Source: Aristolochia californica (lineage: Eukaryota; Streptophyta; Magnoliopsida; Piperales; Aristolochiaceae). From it: a stretch of 64,000 nucleotides of DNA. Under the pieces are notes generated by a model. It did not search any database. It worked only from the letters and a program-made list of their open reading frames with translations, and was not told the DNA's origin. Location: contig JARWKL010000016.1 of the NCBI GenBank assembly GCA_029961685.1, forward strand, positions 13,584,157 through 13,648,156, written 5' to 3'. Within the stretch, counting starts at the first letter, position 1. Every line of letters starts with the position of its first letter. Position numbers and translations under genes: made by a program. This document shows positions 11,870 through 24,117 of the stretch, piece by piece.

Positions 11870-14100
11870 TCTATTTGTTAACTAACAATATCTGGAAAGA
11901 ATTTTTAGAAGATCATCTTATTTTTAAAAACTTTTGTTGATTTTTTTGTCAAAGATTGTCTTGTCTAATGATTTCAAGAAAAAAAAAAAGGCAAAAAAAT
12001 ATATCTTCTTTGATAGCTACATTGGCACAAATTGAATGAGGAAACTACCTTATTTAGAAGATTTTTTCAGCCACGAATTTTGTTGGTATTTTGAAAGATT
12101 ACAGAGAATTTGATTTGGTGTCTTTGATGAAAAAATTATGGCAAGAAAAGATTGAAATATTTGGCTTGGCTTGAGTTACAATATTTGAGCTACTAATCTT
12201 CGTTTACTGTTCATACAAGAGGATCATACAATAGGTGGATTAGGGTAGTATCGAACCGAGCGAGTTTGCTTATAGCTCGAAGAATCTTGTAACCTCGGAG
12301 AGAAAGGGAAAGAAGAACTGGACGACAGGGAGTCTTCGACTCTTCAGAAATCAGAAATCAGAAATCAGGATAGAGACAATACGCTTATCCCGTCTTTCTC
12401 CTCGGATCCTCCTCTTCCTCTCCCGTCTGCTTACCCAGTCTTCTCTAATAGATAGATATAATCGACTATTTCAAGAGAGCCATCACTATCTTTACCACCA
12501 TCGAAAGTCTTCTCGTTTTTACCCTATTCATCAGCCTCTTCAATCAACCAGTTTTCACCGAGATTGTCTGTTGCCGACGGAATATCTCTGTCCATTCTCT
12601 AACTCATTCATGCGTTAGCCTTTCTCTGTTGTCTTCTATTAATAGATTTTGTGGCCAGAAAAAAATCCCTCTTTCTTGGACAATCTATTTAGTGTCCTGG
12701 ACAGTTTTGATATTGGATTGAAGTGAGGATTTCTCTCTGCCGTTTATGTTACCTAAGCTTTCTCTTTTTCTGTCTTCTATTGACAGATTTCATGGTCACA
12801 AAAAACTCCCTTTTCGTAAATTTTTTTGTCGCAAGTTCTGTTGTTTTGGATTATCTGTTTAGTTATGAGGATGATTTTCATATTGGAATAAACTAGTCGA
12901 TTAAATCTGTGTTCTTGCATTTATCCAAATCCCAACCCTTATTCTTCTCTTCTTCTGGCTTGGAGTGTGTGAAATATTGTGGTCGTTTGACGTCGGGTAA
13001 GTACTTGTAATGGACATTAATGGTGAAGCTTAGTCTAATGAAAATAGAGTGGATTTCCGACACTTCAAATAGTAGTTCCACAAATTTTTCTTTGAATGGT
13101 GCACATTATGACATAAGAGCTGTAACTGAAACACACACTGCAATCTTCCTCCTGGTCATTCCTAGCCTCTGATTGAAACAATGAATTTAGCAAAATTTAG
13201 TAGGCAAATTCACAGCCATGCCCAAAGAGGGTCTGGTATCCTTTGTGCATCTTATACTCTTCATGCAGCGTTTGCGGAACTTGTCCGATTAAAATAACAA
13301 CAGCGGCCTGTCAGATGTGTTCACATTTCAGACTAATGAAATTCCTTTGTATAAGTTACAAGTGACAGCTGAAACTGAGAATAAGAGCACTGTTGTGTTT
13401 ATTCAAATATCAATTTCAGCAATGTTTTGACTCCAAAATTTCATAAAAAAAAATTCTACCCCCTCACTCAAAATTGTAACTATTCCAAGCTTTCATCCAA
13501 GTTACAAAATTCAGTGCTCATAGATGAACTTCTTTGGACCAGCAATTTTTTTTTCTTCTGAAAATGAGTTTTATTCTAGCAAGAGCTAGATAATTTTCAA
13601 ATGGTCATTCCTAGGCCAGAGGGTCTTCCATAACAAGGAAGGATTGGAGGGATATTCTTTGCTGGCCGTGGAGTCCACCGGAGAATTAGCTGATAGGGAC
13701 ATGAGATTAGATACAATCAAAAGAAGTTACAATATCAATAATTTCATGACAAATTTTCAAATGATGTCATACCCAATTTTATGTAGATATAATGCCCAAA
13801 TTTAAGGAAATTTATGCATAATTTTATATACAGATTATTTGATATGTATTTTATGCAAACTTTTAAATGTAGGTTGGAGCTCGAACTTGACTCGAGCTTG
13901 ATTACAATTTTAGGCTCAAGGCTAGGTTCGGCTCAACTCAAGCTCAAAATATTTAAATCAATCTCAACTCGAACATAGGCAGGTTCGAGCTCGGCTCAAC
14001 TTATTATTTGTAATCTATTACTCGGCTTGGCTCACTCAGTTTATTAAAGCTACTATCTGCTACCCGCTTGACTTTGGCTTGATTATTACCTTGGATTATC
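11870..14100. other. Interior of family C element with no match elsewhere in the window
   Basis: This stretch is absent from the family B interiors. From about 12230 to 13440 it is less AT-rich than its surroundings and CT-rich in places, like a plant 5' leader or exon. It holds a diverged direct duplication of roughly 125 bp (units starting near 12617 and 12742). I found no convincing reading frame. Near 13872-14000 there are repeated GAGCTCGA/CTCAAGCT-type words of a kind common in plant repeats. A captured host segment is possible, but no gene can be named. Confidence 0.4.
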
Positions 14101-14764
14101 CTCAGTTTATTACTTGGTGCATAGCTTCCTTATTCAAAGATGGACTTGATGTCGATTATCTTATGTGTCCTTATTACTCTTAAGGACATTTACTACCTAC
14201 TGGTTATCCGCTGCTATATAACTGCCTATTTGGTACGTGTTATTTGGGCCCAGACCCATTTTAGCTATTGTTATTGTTTCTCTTTGATTGAGACATTATT
14301 ATTGAAAGACTTCTCGGTTGCTCAAGCACATAGTGGCCCCAAAATATTTTCTTCTAGTGATTACCCTTTACCACCTTATTTGGCATTTTTACTCCTACCA
14401 TTTGAGAGTCGGTGCCATATGGAGGGACATCGGGATGGAAGAACTTATTACCTCACTTTTGAGTAATTCCTATAGACTCACTACCTACAGAGGATAGGAT
14501 TGTGCCCAACATCCAACGTGAGTTAAGTCTATTATTCACCCAAGGGGTGTCTTTTTGAGCTACCTTGAGAAAGTGAGTAGACTTTGTGCCCCACAATAGG
14601 GCTACTTTTTGCCTGTGAAATTGAGCGGAAAATATTTGTGACTATGACTATTTGACTGGAGTATGAAGTGATGTCTTATGGCTAAGAGTGATTTTACTCT
14701 CTCTTATATTATACCAGCTGGGTCTCTTGAAAAAGAACAAAGAGACCACCAGCTTGAGGAGGAG

Positions 14765-15291
14765 TGTTGGAAGATATGGTGGACTGTTATTTTATATGGG
14801 AAAATCATGTACACCATTTGCAGCAAGTCGGGCATTCATGATGGAAGATGGGTCCAAGCCCACATGACTAAGGAAGGCCCACACATCCAAGTGTGTTAGA
14901 TGATGGACTCAAACCCACAAGACCAAGGAAGACACACACATCCAAGAGAGGTAGAAGATGGGCTCAAGGCCCATAGACTAAGGAGAAAGCCCAGAGGCCT
15001 ACACAGTGGTGGCATGATAGTAAATAACAAGTCATCTTATAAAGATGACACTGATATAATTACTTTATGATTTATATCTCTGATTCACTCTTACTAGGGT
15101 GAAGGGTATTCTTATATTATTAGTATGTTGGGTATTTATAAATACAACTTCATGGGGAGGGATTGAACAAGTCCATTACCCTATTCTTCCTCCTTTTTTT
15201 CTCTAAATTCATCACTATTCCTCTTTTCCTGCTAAAACCTTCTCTCCACAACTCTTCTTATTCTTCTCACCCCTTAATTCTCTTCTATTGT
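14765..15291 (+). repeat. 3' LTR of family C element, right end truncated
   Basis: It starts TGTTGGAAGATATGG straight after a GAGGAGGAG purine tract and matches the 5' LTR to about 15291, where similarity stops before the terminal CAACA. The inner start found in relatives is deleted here. Confidence 0.8.
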
Positions 15292-15499
15292 GCTTTGTCC
15301 AAACTTTATTCCTTTCAAACTGATTTAGTTTTCTTGCATTGCCATGATCCAAAAGTCATATTTTTTAGCTTTGACAAAGCAGTTGGGGTCTATTTGATAA
15401 ATAAAGGCGTTATTCACCATAGTTTCATGAGTTGTCCTTCTAGCTGGAATTGCCTTGAGGATCCCAAATTATTTCTTCTAGGGGATGATAAGCCATGAA
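15292..15499. other. Unassigned DNA between LTR and copia remnant
   Basis: A plus-strand open frame runs through it from the LTR to 15498, but it lacks any recognisable domain. I treat it as non-coding junction sequence. Confidence 0.4.
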
Positions 15500-18080
15500 C
15501 CTAAAATTCTTTCACTTCATAGGAAGTTCTTCTTGGTCATTTGTGTCATCTTGGTTCTCATCAAGAGTTTAGTCTTGGGGCTAAGATCTTGGGTATGAAT
15601 CGAAAGGGTTTCCCTCTTCATCATAAGAAATTGGAGTTTGGGTTGGATGTGGCGACTTCTTGACTCTCATAAATATCTTGTTATATATTCTATGTGTATT
15701 GCTACAACCTTGTTCATTTTGAACTTTCTCATTTGTGAAGGATAGAAAAACATCATACTTGTGTGCTATGAAGTCTGCCTATGTGAACTTGGAATAAACA
15801 TCTACAACTACTAAGATGAGACGCTTTCCGTTTAAGATTGAGGTTTGAGTAGGTCCAACTAAATCCATGTGGATTAGTTGAAGAGGTTGAGAGGTTAAAA
15901 TTACGTTCTTAGCCTTGAAAGAGTTTTTTTGTTTCTTTCCAAGTTGGAAAATATCACAAGAAATTCTTACAAAATTTTGGTTTTGTAGTCCTCTCACTAG
16001 ATTTTTCTTCACTAAATTTTTCAAGGAATTTATTCCAATGTGTCCTAGCCTTTTATGTCATAACCAAGATTCATCAATATTTTCAGCCAAAAATATGACA
16101 CTAGTTGAGGGTAAATTAACTATGTTCACAACATAGAGGTTTCTATTTATATGACCCTCTAGAACTAGTTCATCATTTTCATTCTTTACTAAAAATTTTT
16201 CCTTTTCAAATAATATCTTGTTTCCTTCATCATAAAATTGACTAATGCTAAGTAAATCATGTATCAACCCTTCGAAATTATAGACATTGGATATGAAAAA
16301 GTTGGAGGTACCTATTTTTCCAATTCCTTTGATGGTACATTTCCTTTTGTCTCCAAATGTTACATGACCACATCTTTTAGTTTTGAGTTCAACGAACTTC
16401 TTATCACTAGTCATGTGCTTGGAGCACTCACTATGCAAAATCTACACATTTTTTGGTGCCTTGAGTCATAGACAAACCTACATTATAAAAAGATAAACCC
16501 ATAGAGATTCCATTTAAGTTGGATCCCCTGTGATAACATTTGAGCTGCTATGTGAATTGATCATCCAAACTTGTTTTCATGTGGTTTTCTTGGTTACCAA
16601 AACCCCTTTGGTTGCTTTGGGTACCCGACTTTGTTTGATGCCTTTTGAATTTTTAATTTGGTAAATGTGGGCATAATGTCCCACTTCATTGCAATAGTGG
16701 CATATGACATGATGAATGGGAGTGAACTTCTTATTTTGCTTTTTCTTGTTCTTCCCAATTTTCCACCTAGGTGTGTTCTTTTGTGATAAAGCTTTGAATC
16801 GTTGCTCAAGTTCAATACTTTCCTTCTCAAAGGTTAGTCTGCCACAAGAGAATCTGTTTATCACACCACTTTACCTTGAAGCATTAGCCACTTGGATTTC
16901 ATTTGCTTCCTTTAAGGCAACAAATTCACTTTTGAGCTTTCCAATCTCATGTCTAAAGCATTGCATTTCTCCTTAAATTTGTTAAAACTATGAATTGATT
17001 TTTCTAAAAGTAATTCAAGTTCATTTTCATAGTCTGAGTCACTTACCTCTTCTAAAGTCGTGGAGTTATCATTCTAAATCGCCATTAGACCCATGTCACT
17101 CTCTTCTTCCTCGAAATGGTTGGACTCTTCTTCCATTGCATCCAAGCTAAGATAAAGAGTTTCTTGTTTTTGTTCTTTGGATCTTTGTTTGTGGATGGGG
17201 TTCTAGCTTCTAGATTTGGGCATTTGTTTCTTTTATACCTTGGTTGTCCATACTCATAACAAAGGTTGGTACTTTTAAATGATTTATCGTTTTGGTTCTT
17301 GAATTGGTATCTTCTAAAATTTTCTTCTTTTCATAAATCTTTTAAAGATGACTAGTGATAAAGCCCACTTTACCGAAGCTTTCTTCATTAGTGTCATCAT
17401 TCACACTAATTTTGGCCTTAAAAGCAAGAGTCTTCCTCTTGGGTTTCTCTTCCTCTTTTTCTTCAGGTTCCATCTCATAAATTAAGAAGATTCCAAGTAG
17501 CTCCTTGAAGTTCATTGTTCGAAGATTAGCATTCTCACGAATGGTTGTCTTTCTCATGTCCCGTGACTTTGGAAGAGCTTTGAGACACTTGTCATTTTGT
17601 CTATACATGAAAATTTTCTCTCTTACAATGTTCAATTCATTTATTATATGAGTGAACCTAAAGTTCATCTCAGCTATTAATTTACCCATTTTCATTTTGA
17701 ATTCATCATATTGCACTATCAACAAACTAATTCTAGAGTCCTAGACTGTAGTGGTCCCTTCATGTGGTCTTGCATGTAGAGACTTGATTGAACTTGTTAG
17801 GACCTAAGGCACATAGTAATAAGTTAATGGCCTTAAAGTTTGTTATGAGCTACTCTTTTATCTTCTCTAATTAGCTCATTAAACTCCTTTGTAACAAGAC
17901 GGCCATCATCTAATTTTTGTTGCTCAAATAGGCTATTCTTTGTCACATGCCAAATGTCCCAATCCTTGGATTGGAGGAAGAATTCCATTCTTACCTCCAA
18001 TAGTCATAATTCACACCATTAAATAATGTTGAATGGTTGGCTAATCGTCCTTTGGAAAGGAGCAATTTATCTTAAGATGT
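15500..18080 (-). pseudogene. Antisense Sirevirus-like Ty1/copia gag-pol remnant
   Basis: Read on the minus strand from 18080: gag start (MEFFLQSKDWDIWH near 17990), the rest of gag to 17342, a CCHC zinc knuckle CHYCNEVGHYAH near 16690, a protease to gag-pre-integrase stretch (CSKHMTSDKK near 16420, LLSISQ), and the start of integrase (LIHMDLVGPTQ, VDVYSKF, 15779-15900). Beyond that the integrase core is deleted, and the remaining 250 bp resemble the acidic linker before reverse transcriptase. Stops and frameshifts occur in several places. No LTRs are visible at either end. The gag type is like that of Sireviruses. Confidence 0.85.
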
Positions 18081-18687
18081 GATATTCGGTTATTCAAAAG
18101 CAAGTAGAATTGGAATTCAAATACACTAATGCCAATTTTGATTCCAATTATTGGCCCAGTTGGCTTATTAGAGGCAGGGGGTGAAAATTAAGATTTTACA
18201 ATTAAAAATTAAGTGTGCTCAAATTAAAAATTAAAGCAAGTAAATAAAAAATTACACACCACAAATAACACAAGAAGTTTTGTTATTGATATTTCCCTAT
18301 TAGTATATACTTCCCAAGGACCTTTGCTTGGAAAATTCTACTAATTTAACCTTTATTTTCTGGAGTTACACAAAAGAAATTTTGACTCTCTTTTAAGTCA
18401 CATGCATGCTTAGATACACGATTGCAAAAAATCTCCCCAAAGATTTGGCTAGATTCTAGCTCTATAAAGCTCTTCTATCTAGATTTCAAGATGATCCTAT
18501 CAAATAAAATGTAAAATTACAAGAAAAAGAAAATCCTACACCCATGGAAGAGTACGAGTGGTAGTTATTAATTTATTTACAAATATATTTTTTTACTAGT
18601 TTTCCAAGAGGTGACATTTGGTTTCTTTATCTACTATCGAAGTTGGGTACAAAGTTGTTGGAAGTTGCTATATACAACTTCAGAGCA
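18081..18687. other. AT-rich spacer, nothing recognised
   Basis: About 600 bp of AT-rich DNA between the antisense gag and a plus-strand RNase H remnant. No open frame, LTR end or tandem repeat was seen. Confidence 0.5.
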
Positions 18688-18893
18688 AAAAAAATGCCAG
18701 TCTATCGTAAGAATCCAGTTCACCACTCTCAGTTAAAACACATTGAAATCAGACACCATTTCATATGAGAATTGGTTCAAACTAAGGTACTTGAAATTGA
18801 ATTTGTTCCCATAGAAATATACTTGCAGATATTTTTACAAAGCCATTAGGATTTGATTCTCTAAGCCAAGAGGAGAACTAGGCATATGTAGCT
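18688..18893 (+). pseudogene. Copia RNase H C-terminal remnant
   Basis: A short plus-strand piece translates to the end of a Ty1/copia RNase H: KHIEIRHHFI, then after a stop ELVQTKVLEIEFVP and LQIFLQSH, matching the conserved sequence before the pol stop. It has in-frame stops and no upstream pol. Its position, before palindrome-rich DNA, an extra ORF and purine tracts, suggests it is the pol end of the Sirevirus-like element that continues past the insertion at 19260-24002. Confidence 0.75.
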
Positions 18894-19259
18894 CACCTTT
18901 GTCTAAATAGCTTGATATACATTAAACTAGAAATGATATCTCATATAATTCATGAAAAGAGAGTGAAATTGAAAGATTGAACTCACTTATGTTTACAATG
19001 CATATGGCATGATCGATCAATGTTGACAACATGATCGATCAACTCAGAGCATATGATTGATCAACTAAAATTGATCAATCAATCAACAAAATTCAATTGA
19101 TTGATCAACCACGATAGGAAATGATTTTGAATAGGGTTTAAACTTCATTCTAATCATTTCAAATCTTTTCAAAAACCCTCCTCACTGTCGCCAGATCTCA
19201 GAAAATCATCCTCCCTCACTTCTCTATTTGATTTTCCTCCATTTTTACCACATTTCACC

Positions 19260-19567
19260 TATTGAAAGGTGTAACTCAAGTATAGTGGTAATGATGTAAA
19301 ATGTCTTCAATTCTTGTCCCTTTCCTCACTTCTTAAGGTAAAGAGCATTTATGTAATTTGTGACATATTTAATATTATAAATAGATGTTAAGGGAGAGGA
19401 TTATGCACATTACTTAACCCTAGTCTTCCTCCCCCCTCTCTCAAAATCTCTCTAAAACTTTTGTCCTCTTCTTTTCCTTCTCTCTTCTTCCTCTCTTCCA
19501 CCTCTTTGGTTTCTCCTTCTCTTGTGCTGCTCAGTTTACTTGATGTCATGGGATCCTAAATCGAACA
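19260..19567 (+). repeat. 5' LTR of copia D, with primer-binding site
   Basis: 308 bp, starting TATTGAAAGG (the 3' copy has TGTTGAAAAG) and ending CGAACA. The primer-binding site TGGTATCAAAGCT follows at 19568. A TATA-type ATTATAAATAGATG lies near 19374-19387. Confidence 0.9.
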
Positions 19568-20520
19568 TGGTATCAAAGCTATGGGTTTAGGATCCCAAGG
19601 CTAAGGTGATGTTAAAGTGGATTTTCTATTAAGCTTCACGTGGGATCTTTGTTGGAAGCAAGGAAGGAGTTGAAGGATTTTCTAAATGTCTCCCTTGTTG
19701 AGATGTTTTGTTGAACCTTGATCTCGGGAAAAGAGTTTTATGAGTGAGTTTTTCGTTCTATTTGGATAGGAGAATAAGTGTCTCTTTGCCTAATGTTTTA
19801 GCATCAGAGTTATGTACTAGGTTTGTTTAATCTTGTGCAAGTTCGATTAAAGAGCAGTTTATGCATTGTTGTTGATTTAAATCCTTGGAAATTTATATTC
19901 CAGATCAAGCTTCATTAGTTTTCTACTGTAACTTTAGATTAACATGATCAAAAGGATGCTTAAGATTGTTGGTTTTTCCTAGAAGACTGCTGCATATTGC
20001 TGTTATTCTGGTTTGATCTCTTTAGAGCTCGTTGATGGTTGTTCTTTGTCATTACCAAGAGGAATTTTTTTGAGGAAAGGTAGATGTTGTATTTTGTCTA
20101 ATTGAAAGTTTACTATATTATTTTATTCTCTAGAATTTATTTACTAAATTAGTCAAGAAAAAAAGAAGTCAAAGATTGTGATTTTGTATTGCCAATTGGA
20201 GCAAGTGACAGAGAAGGAAACTTTCATTCTTGAGAAGATATTCTGATTTTGTCCAAGATTCCTTGAGATTTGGTTTACCTTTTAAGATTCTTTCTTGTTT
20301 AACAAAGATATGAGATCTATCTTATATGATTTGGGCCAACACACGGAATATTTATTTCCTTGATTAAAGGCATGATTAATGTTAAATAATAGTTAAGCTC
20401 AGGTTGGTTTATCTTCTCTCGAGTTGGTTTATTTTTTTCCCTCGGGTTGGTTTAGCTTCCTTCTCTCCATTTGTGGACATTGTGCATGTAAGTGTTTGAT
20501 ACTCATTAGTTGCTTGAAGA

Positions 20521-23500
20521 TTACATGGCGATTAAAAGTGACCTTCTTAAGATCACCACTATATCCTTGAGAGGGTTGTTTAATTATTTGAGCTGGCCTC
20601 AATCGGTTAAGAGGCGGAGACCTCTTAGAACATTTAACCAAACCAGATCCACCAGTCGATGAGAAAGATACCTCTTACACTAAATGGCTCAAGGATGACA
20701 CTCTTGTCATTAGTTGGTTAATAAACAGTATGGAGGAGCATGTGGCAAATAATGTTATCCACCTTGAAATCGTGAAGCAAATATGGGACACTTGTGCTAA
20801 GTTGTACTCTAGTACCGAGAATTTGAAGAACATATATGATCTTTTTCAAAGTATGTTTAATACAAAACAGGGGGAGAACTTGCATGAGAACTTGTCTCGG
20901 TTTAGAGGGTTTATTCAGGAGTGGAAAATTGCTCAACTCTACTCTACTAACATCTTAGTTCAAGAAAAATAGTGGGAGGCTTTAGTAACTGCCATTTGTC
21001 TGGCAAATATCAAGCCATACATAGAGGTGGTTAAATCACAACTTCTGAGTTCTTCAACACTTCCATCTTTTGATAATATAAGTGCCACATTACTTCGTAT
21101 TCCAACCTCTTTTCCACTTCTCATGTTGAGATATCTTCAACTATGTATTTTGGTATCAGGGGTACAAATTCAACCAACAAAGGGCGCGGTAGAAGGTAGA
21201 GGAAGAGATGGTAGAGTGTCTCAAGTTAAGTACTTCATTATGTTTGTTGATGATTTTACTCAAGTTACATGGCTATTTTTATTCAAGGATGGATCTAAAA
21301 TCCTTTACATTTTAAGATCATTTTATGTCATGATCTCAACTCAATTTAATAATAAGATAAAAGTACTTTGCTCTGATAATGCCAAAAAATATCTGTCTAG
21401 AGAGTTTCAATCCATCTGCAAGGATAATGACATAATTCATCACACTTCATGTGCATATACCCCTTAACAGAATGGTATAGCCAAAAGAAAGAATTGACAT
21501 CTTCTTGAGGTAGCTCATGTCCTATTTTTATTGGCCATATGTGATTCTTACAACCTATTTTTTTCATTAGTAGGTTGTCGTCCTCCATACTTTGTAATAA
21601 GTCCCCATATTCCTTATTATTTTCATATGAGGACCCATTTTCCCTTCCTTTGACGGTTTTTGGTTGCATTTGTTTCATTCATGTCACATCCCCACAAAAA
21701 GGTAAGTTAGATCCAAAGGCTATGAAGTGTATTTTTTGGGTCACTCACGCATCCAAAAAGGATATATTTGATATAACCCCTCTTGTTGGTAATTGTTTGT
21801 CTCTAGGGATGTAACCTTCTTTGAAGATAAATCCTTTTATTCCTCCAAGGATGTTCCTTCGGATCTTTCGTCAATTCCTGTAGCTTTGAAGCTTATTGTG
21901 CTCCTTGATGCGGATATCTCTCTTCTGCCTCCTGAAGCAATGGTCGATACCACACTTACGGAGCTTATGGATTCTTCCAAGGTAAGTCCATCTTCTCCTC
22001 TTATATTTGGCCCACCATTTGATACTAGGCTCAATGCTCTTCATAAGGAACCTAGGACATGTATGCCCTCTACTTCTCATCCTTTATCAAAATTTATTTC
22101 TCACCATCGTTTGACTCCTTGTTGCCAATTCCTTGCATATCTCTCTTTCTTATTTGTCCCGCAGTCATATCAGGAGGCTCTGAGACATCCAGGATGGAAG
22201 GCGGTGATGGAAGAATAAATGAATACCATATATGAGAATCAAACTTGACCTTGGTTCCACTTTCTTCTAGGAAGAAACTTATGGCCATTAATGGGTCTTT
22301 ATTGTTAAGCACAATCTCGATGGTTTTGTTGCCCGTCTCAAAGCCCAACTAGTAACAAAGGGGTACACTCGGTGTTATGGAGTTAATTATGATAAAACTT
22401 TCTCCCATGTGGCCTAGTTAAATTTTGTAAGTATCTTGTCGTCACTTGCCGTAAATTCTTCTTGGTCAGTATATCAACAGCATGTAAAAACTCCTTTTTA
22501 AATGGTGACATTGAGGAAATCTATATGTATCAACACTTGGATTTTTGGTTGAGGGGGAGTTAGTATGCATATTGAGAAAATCTTTATATGGTTTAAAACC
22601 ATCTCTTAGGGCCAGGTTTGACAATTTTAGTCAAACGATGTTGTGGTTTGGATTCAATAGTTGCTCAATAGATCATTCCATCTTTTTAAAGAATACCTTA
22701 AAGGGAAGCATATTACTTGCGGTTTATGTGGATGATATCGTCTTGACTGGCAGGGATACATATAGCATAAAGGAAGTCAAAGAGAAAATATGCAAAGAAT
22801 TCAAAACAAAATACCTTGGACTTCTGAAATATTCTCTAGGTATTGTGGTCTTCTAGTCAAAACTTGGGATTGTTATATGTCAGAGCAAATACATTCTTGA
22901 TCTACTTAAGGACATGGGAATGATAGGATGTTGATCGATAAATACTCCTATGGATGCTAACACAAATTTGTGTGCAAGCTCTGGTGAAGATGTTGATGCG
23001 GGTAAATATTAGAGACTTGTGGAAAAACTTATTTACCTCACTGTGACGAGATAAGAAATATCATAATCAGTAAGTGTGGTTAGTTAGTACATGCATAAAC
23101 CACCACTTACCCATTGGCAATCTCTAGAAAGAATCCTCAGATATGTAAAAGGAGCTCCAGCCAAGGGACTTTTATATAAATGTCACGGTCACTTCAACAT
23201 TGAAGGATTTGAGGATGCAGATTGGGCTAGGTCACTTTATGTCAAGAAGTCGAGTTTTGGGTATTGCACTTTATTTGGAAGAAATTTGGTTACATGGATG
23301 AGTAAAAACCAGATTGTTGTTGCAAGATTTAGTGTCGAGGCAAATATAGAGTTATAACCCATGCAGTCAGTGAGCTTCTTTGGATCAAATCCCTCCTTAC
23401 TGAATTGGAGTTCCACAAAGAAGCTCCTATGGAACTACATTGTGACAACGAGGCAACCATTCACATTCCTTTAAATTTAGTTTTCAATGAGAAAACAAAA

Positions 23501-23660
23501 CGTATTGAGGTAGACTACCATTTCATATAAGAAAATTTTCAAACTTGTATTATATCTCTCATGCATGTTTCATCTCCACGACATATAGCATATATCCTTA
23601 CAAAGCTGGCCACATCCAAGATTCAGACCACTATATGCACCAAACTAGGTATCTATGATG
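20521..23660 (+). pseudogene. Copia D gag-pol, degenerate
   Basis: Gag of the UBN2 type lies at about 20525-20990 (IWDTCAKLYS, LSRFRGFIQEW). The zinc knuckle and protease are missing. Integrase core at 21218-21500 keeps VDDF and CSDN, with a stop inside the block before QNGIA. Reverse transcriptase at 22150-22860 keeps YGLK and a YVDD active site. RNase H at 23091-23660 is broken by stops. At least ten stops or frameshifts plus the internal deletion make this non-functional. Confidence 0.88.
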
Positions 23661-23687
23661 TTTTCTCTCTCCCAGTTTGAGGGGGAG

Positions 23688-24002
23688 TGTTGAAAAGTGT
23701 AACTTGAGTATAGTGGCAATGATGTAATATATCTTCAATTCTTGTCCCTTTCCACACTTCTTAAGGTAAAGAACATTGGCGTAATTTTTGACATATTCAA
23801 TATTATAAATAGATGTTAAGGAGGAGGATTAGGCACGATACTTAACCCTAATCCTCCTTCCCTCTCTCTCAAACTCTCTCTAAAACTTTTGTCCCTGTCT
23901 CCTTCTCCTTTTCTCTTCTGCCTCTCTTCCTCCTTCTCTTCAGTTTCTCCCTCTCTTGTGTTGCTTGGTTGACTTGATTATCATGGGATCCTAAATCCAA
24001 CA
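23688..24002 (+). repeat. 3' LTR of copia D
   Basis: 315 bp, TGTTGAAAAG to CCAACA, about 90% similar by eye to the 5' LTR. The GAGGGGGAG purine tract occupies 23679-23687. Confidence 0.9.
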
Positions 24003-24117
24003 TCACTAAAATCCATCCTTCGTCAATCCCAGAACCTCAAAAATCACTAGTTGCCCACAAACACCACTCCTTGAGCTACTCTATTTCGTTTGTAGGGTAC
24101 TCATTCTCAAATCAACC

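Larger units (their letters stand above)
7443..15291 (+). mobile_element. Non-autonomous LTR retrotransposon, family C (LARD-like)
   Basis: Two similar LTRs (about 7443-7991 and 14765-15291) bracket an interior without any recognisable gag or pol. A primer-binding site follows the left LTR and a purine tract precedes the right one. Parts of the interior (8000-8577, 11637-11850, 14130-14760) match the family B element at 30100-32763, so B and C are related. A family B element sits inside at 8578-11631. Removing that leaves about 4.8 kb. The right LTR is cut short about 50 bp before its expected end, next to a copia fragment, so no target-site duplication can be shown. Confidence 0.75.
19260..24002 (+). 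mobile_element. Ty1/copia retrotransposon with both LTRs, defective (copia D)
   Basis: LTRs at 19260-19567 and 23688-24002, a primer-binding site after the first, a GAGGGGGAG purine tract before the second, and copia gag, integrase, reverse transcriptase and RNase H pieces between, in copia order (integrase before reverse transcriptase). It is flanked by TCACC (19255-19259) and TCACT (24003-24007), a target-site duplication with one mismatch. It interrupts the leader of the env-position ORF that starts at 24118. Confidence 0.92.

Noticed and set aside
12893..13081. Minus-strand 62-codon frame
   Set aside because: No recognisable motif and no support from codon pattern. It lies in unassigned family C interior.
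15163..15498. Hydrophobic 111-codon frame starting in the family C 3' LTR
   Set aside because: Its first part is the T-rich LTR sequence, which gives spurious Leu/Phe codons, and it has no known domain.
19005..19125. Closely spaced GATCGATCA and TGATTGATCA words resembling a short repeat array
   Set aside because: Not CRISPR: the spacing is irregular, the repeats are short palindromes, and they belong to plant LTR sequence.
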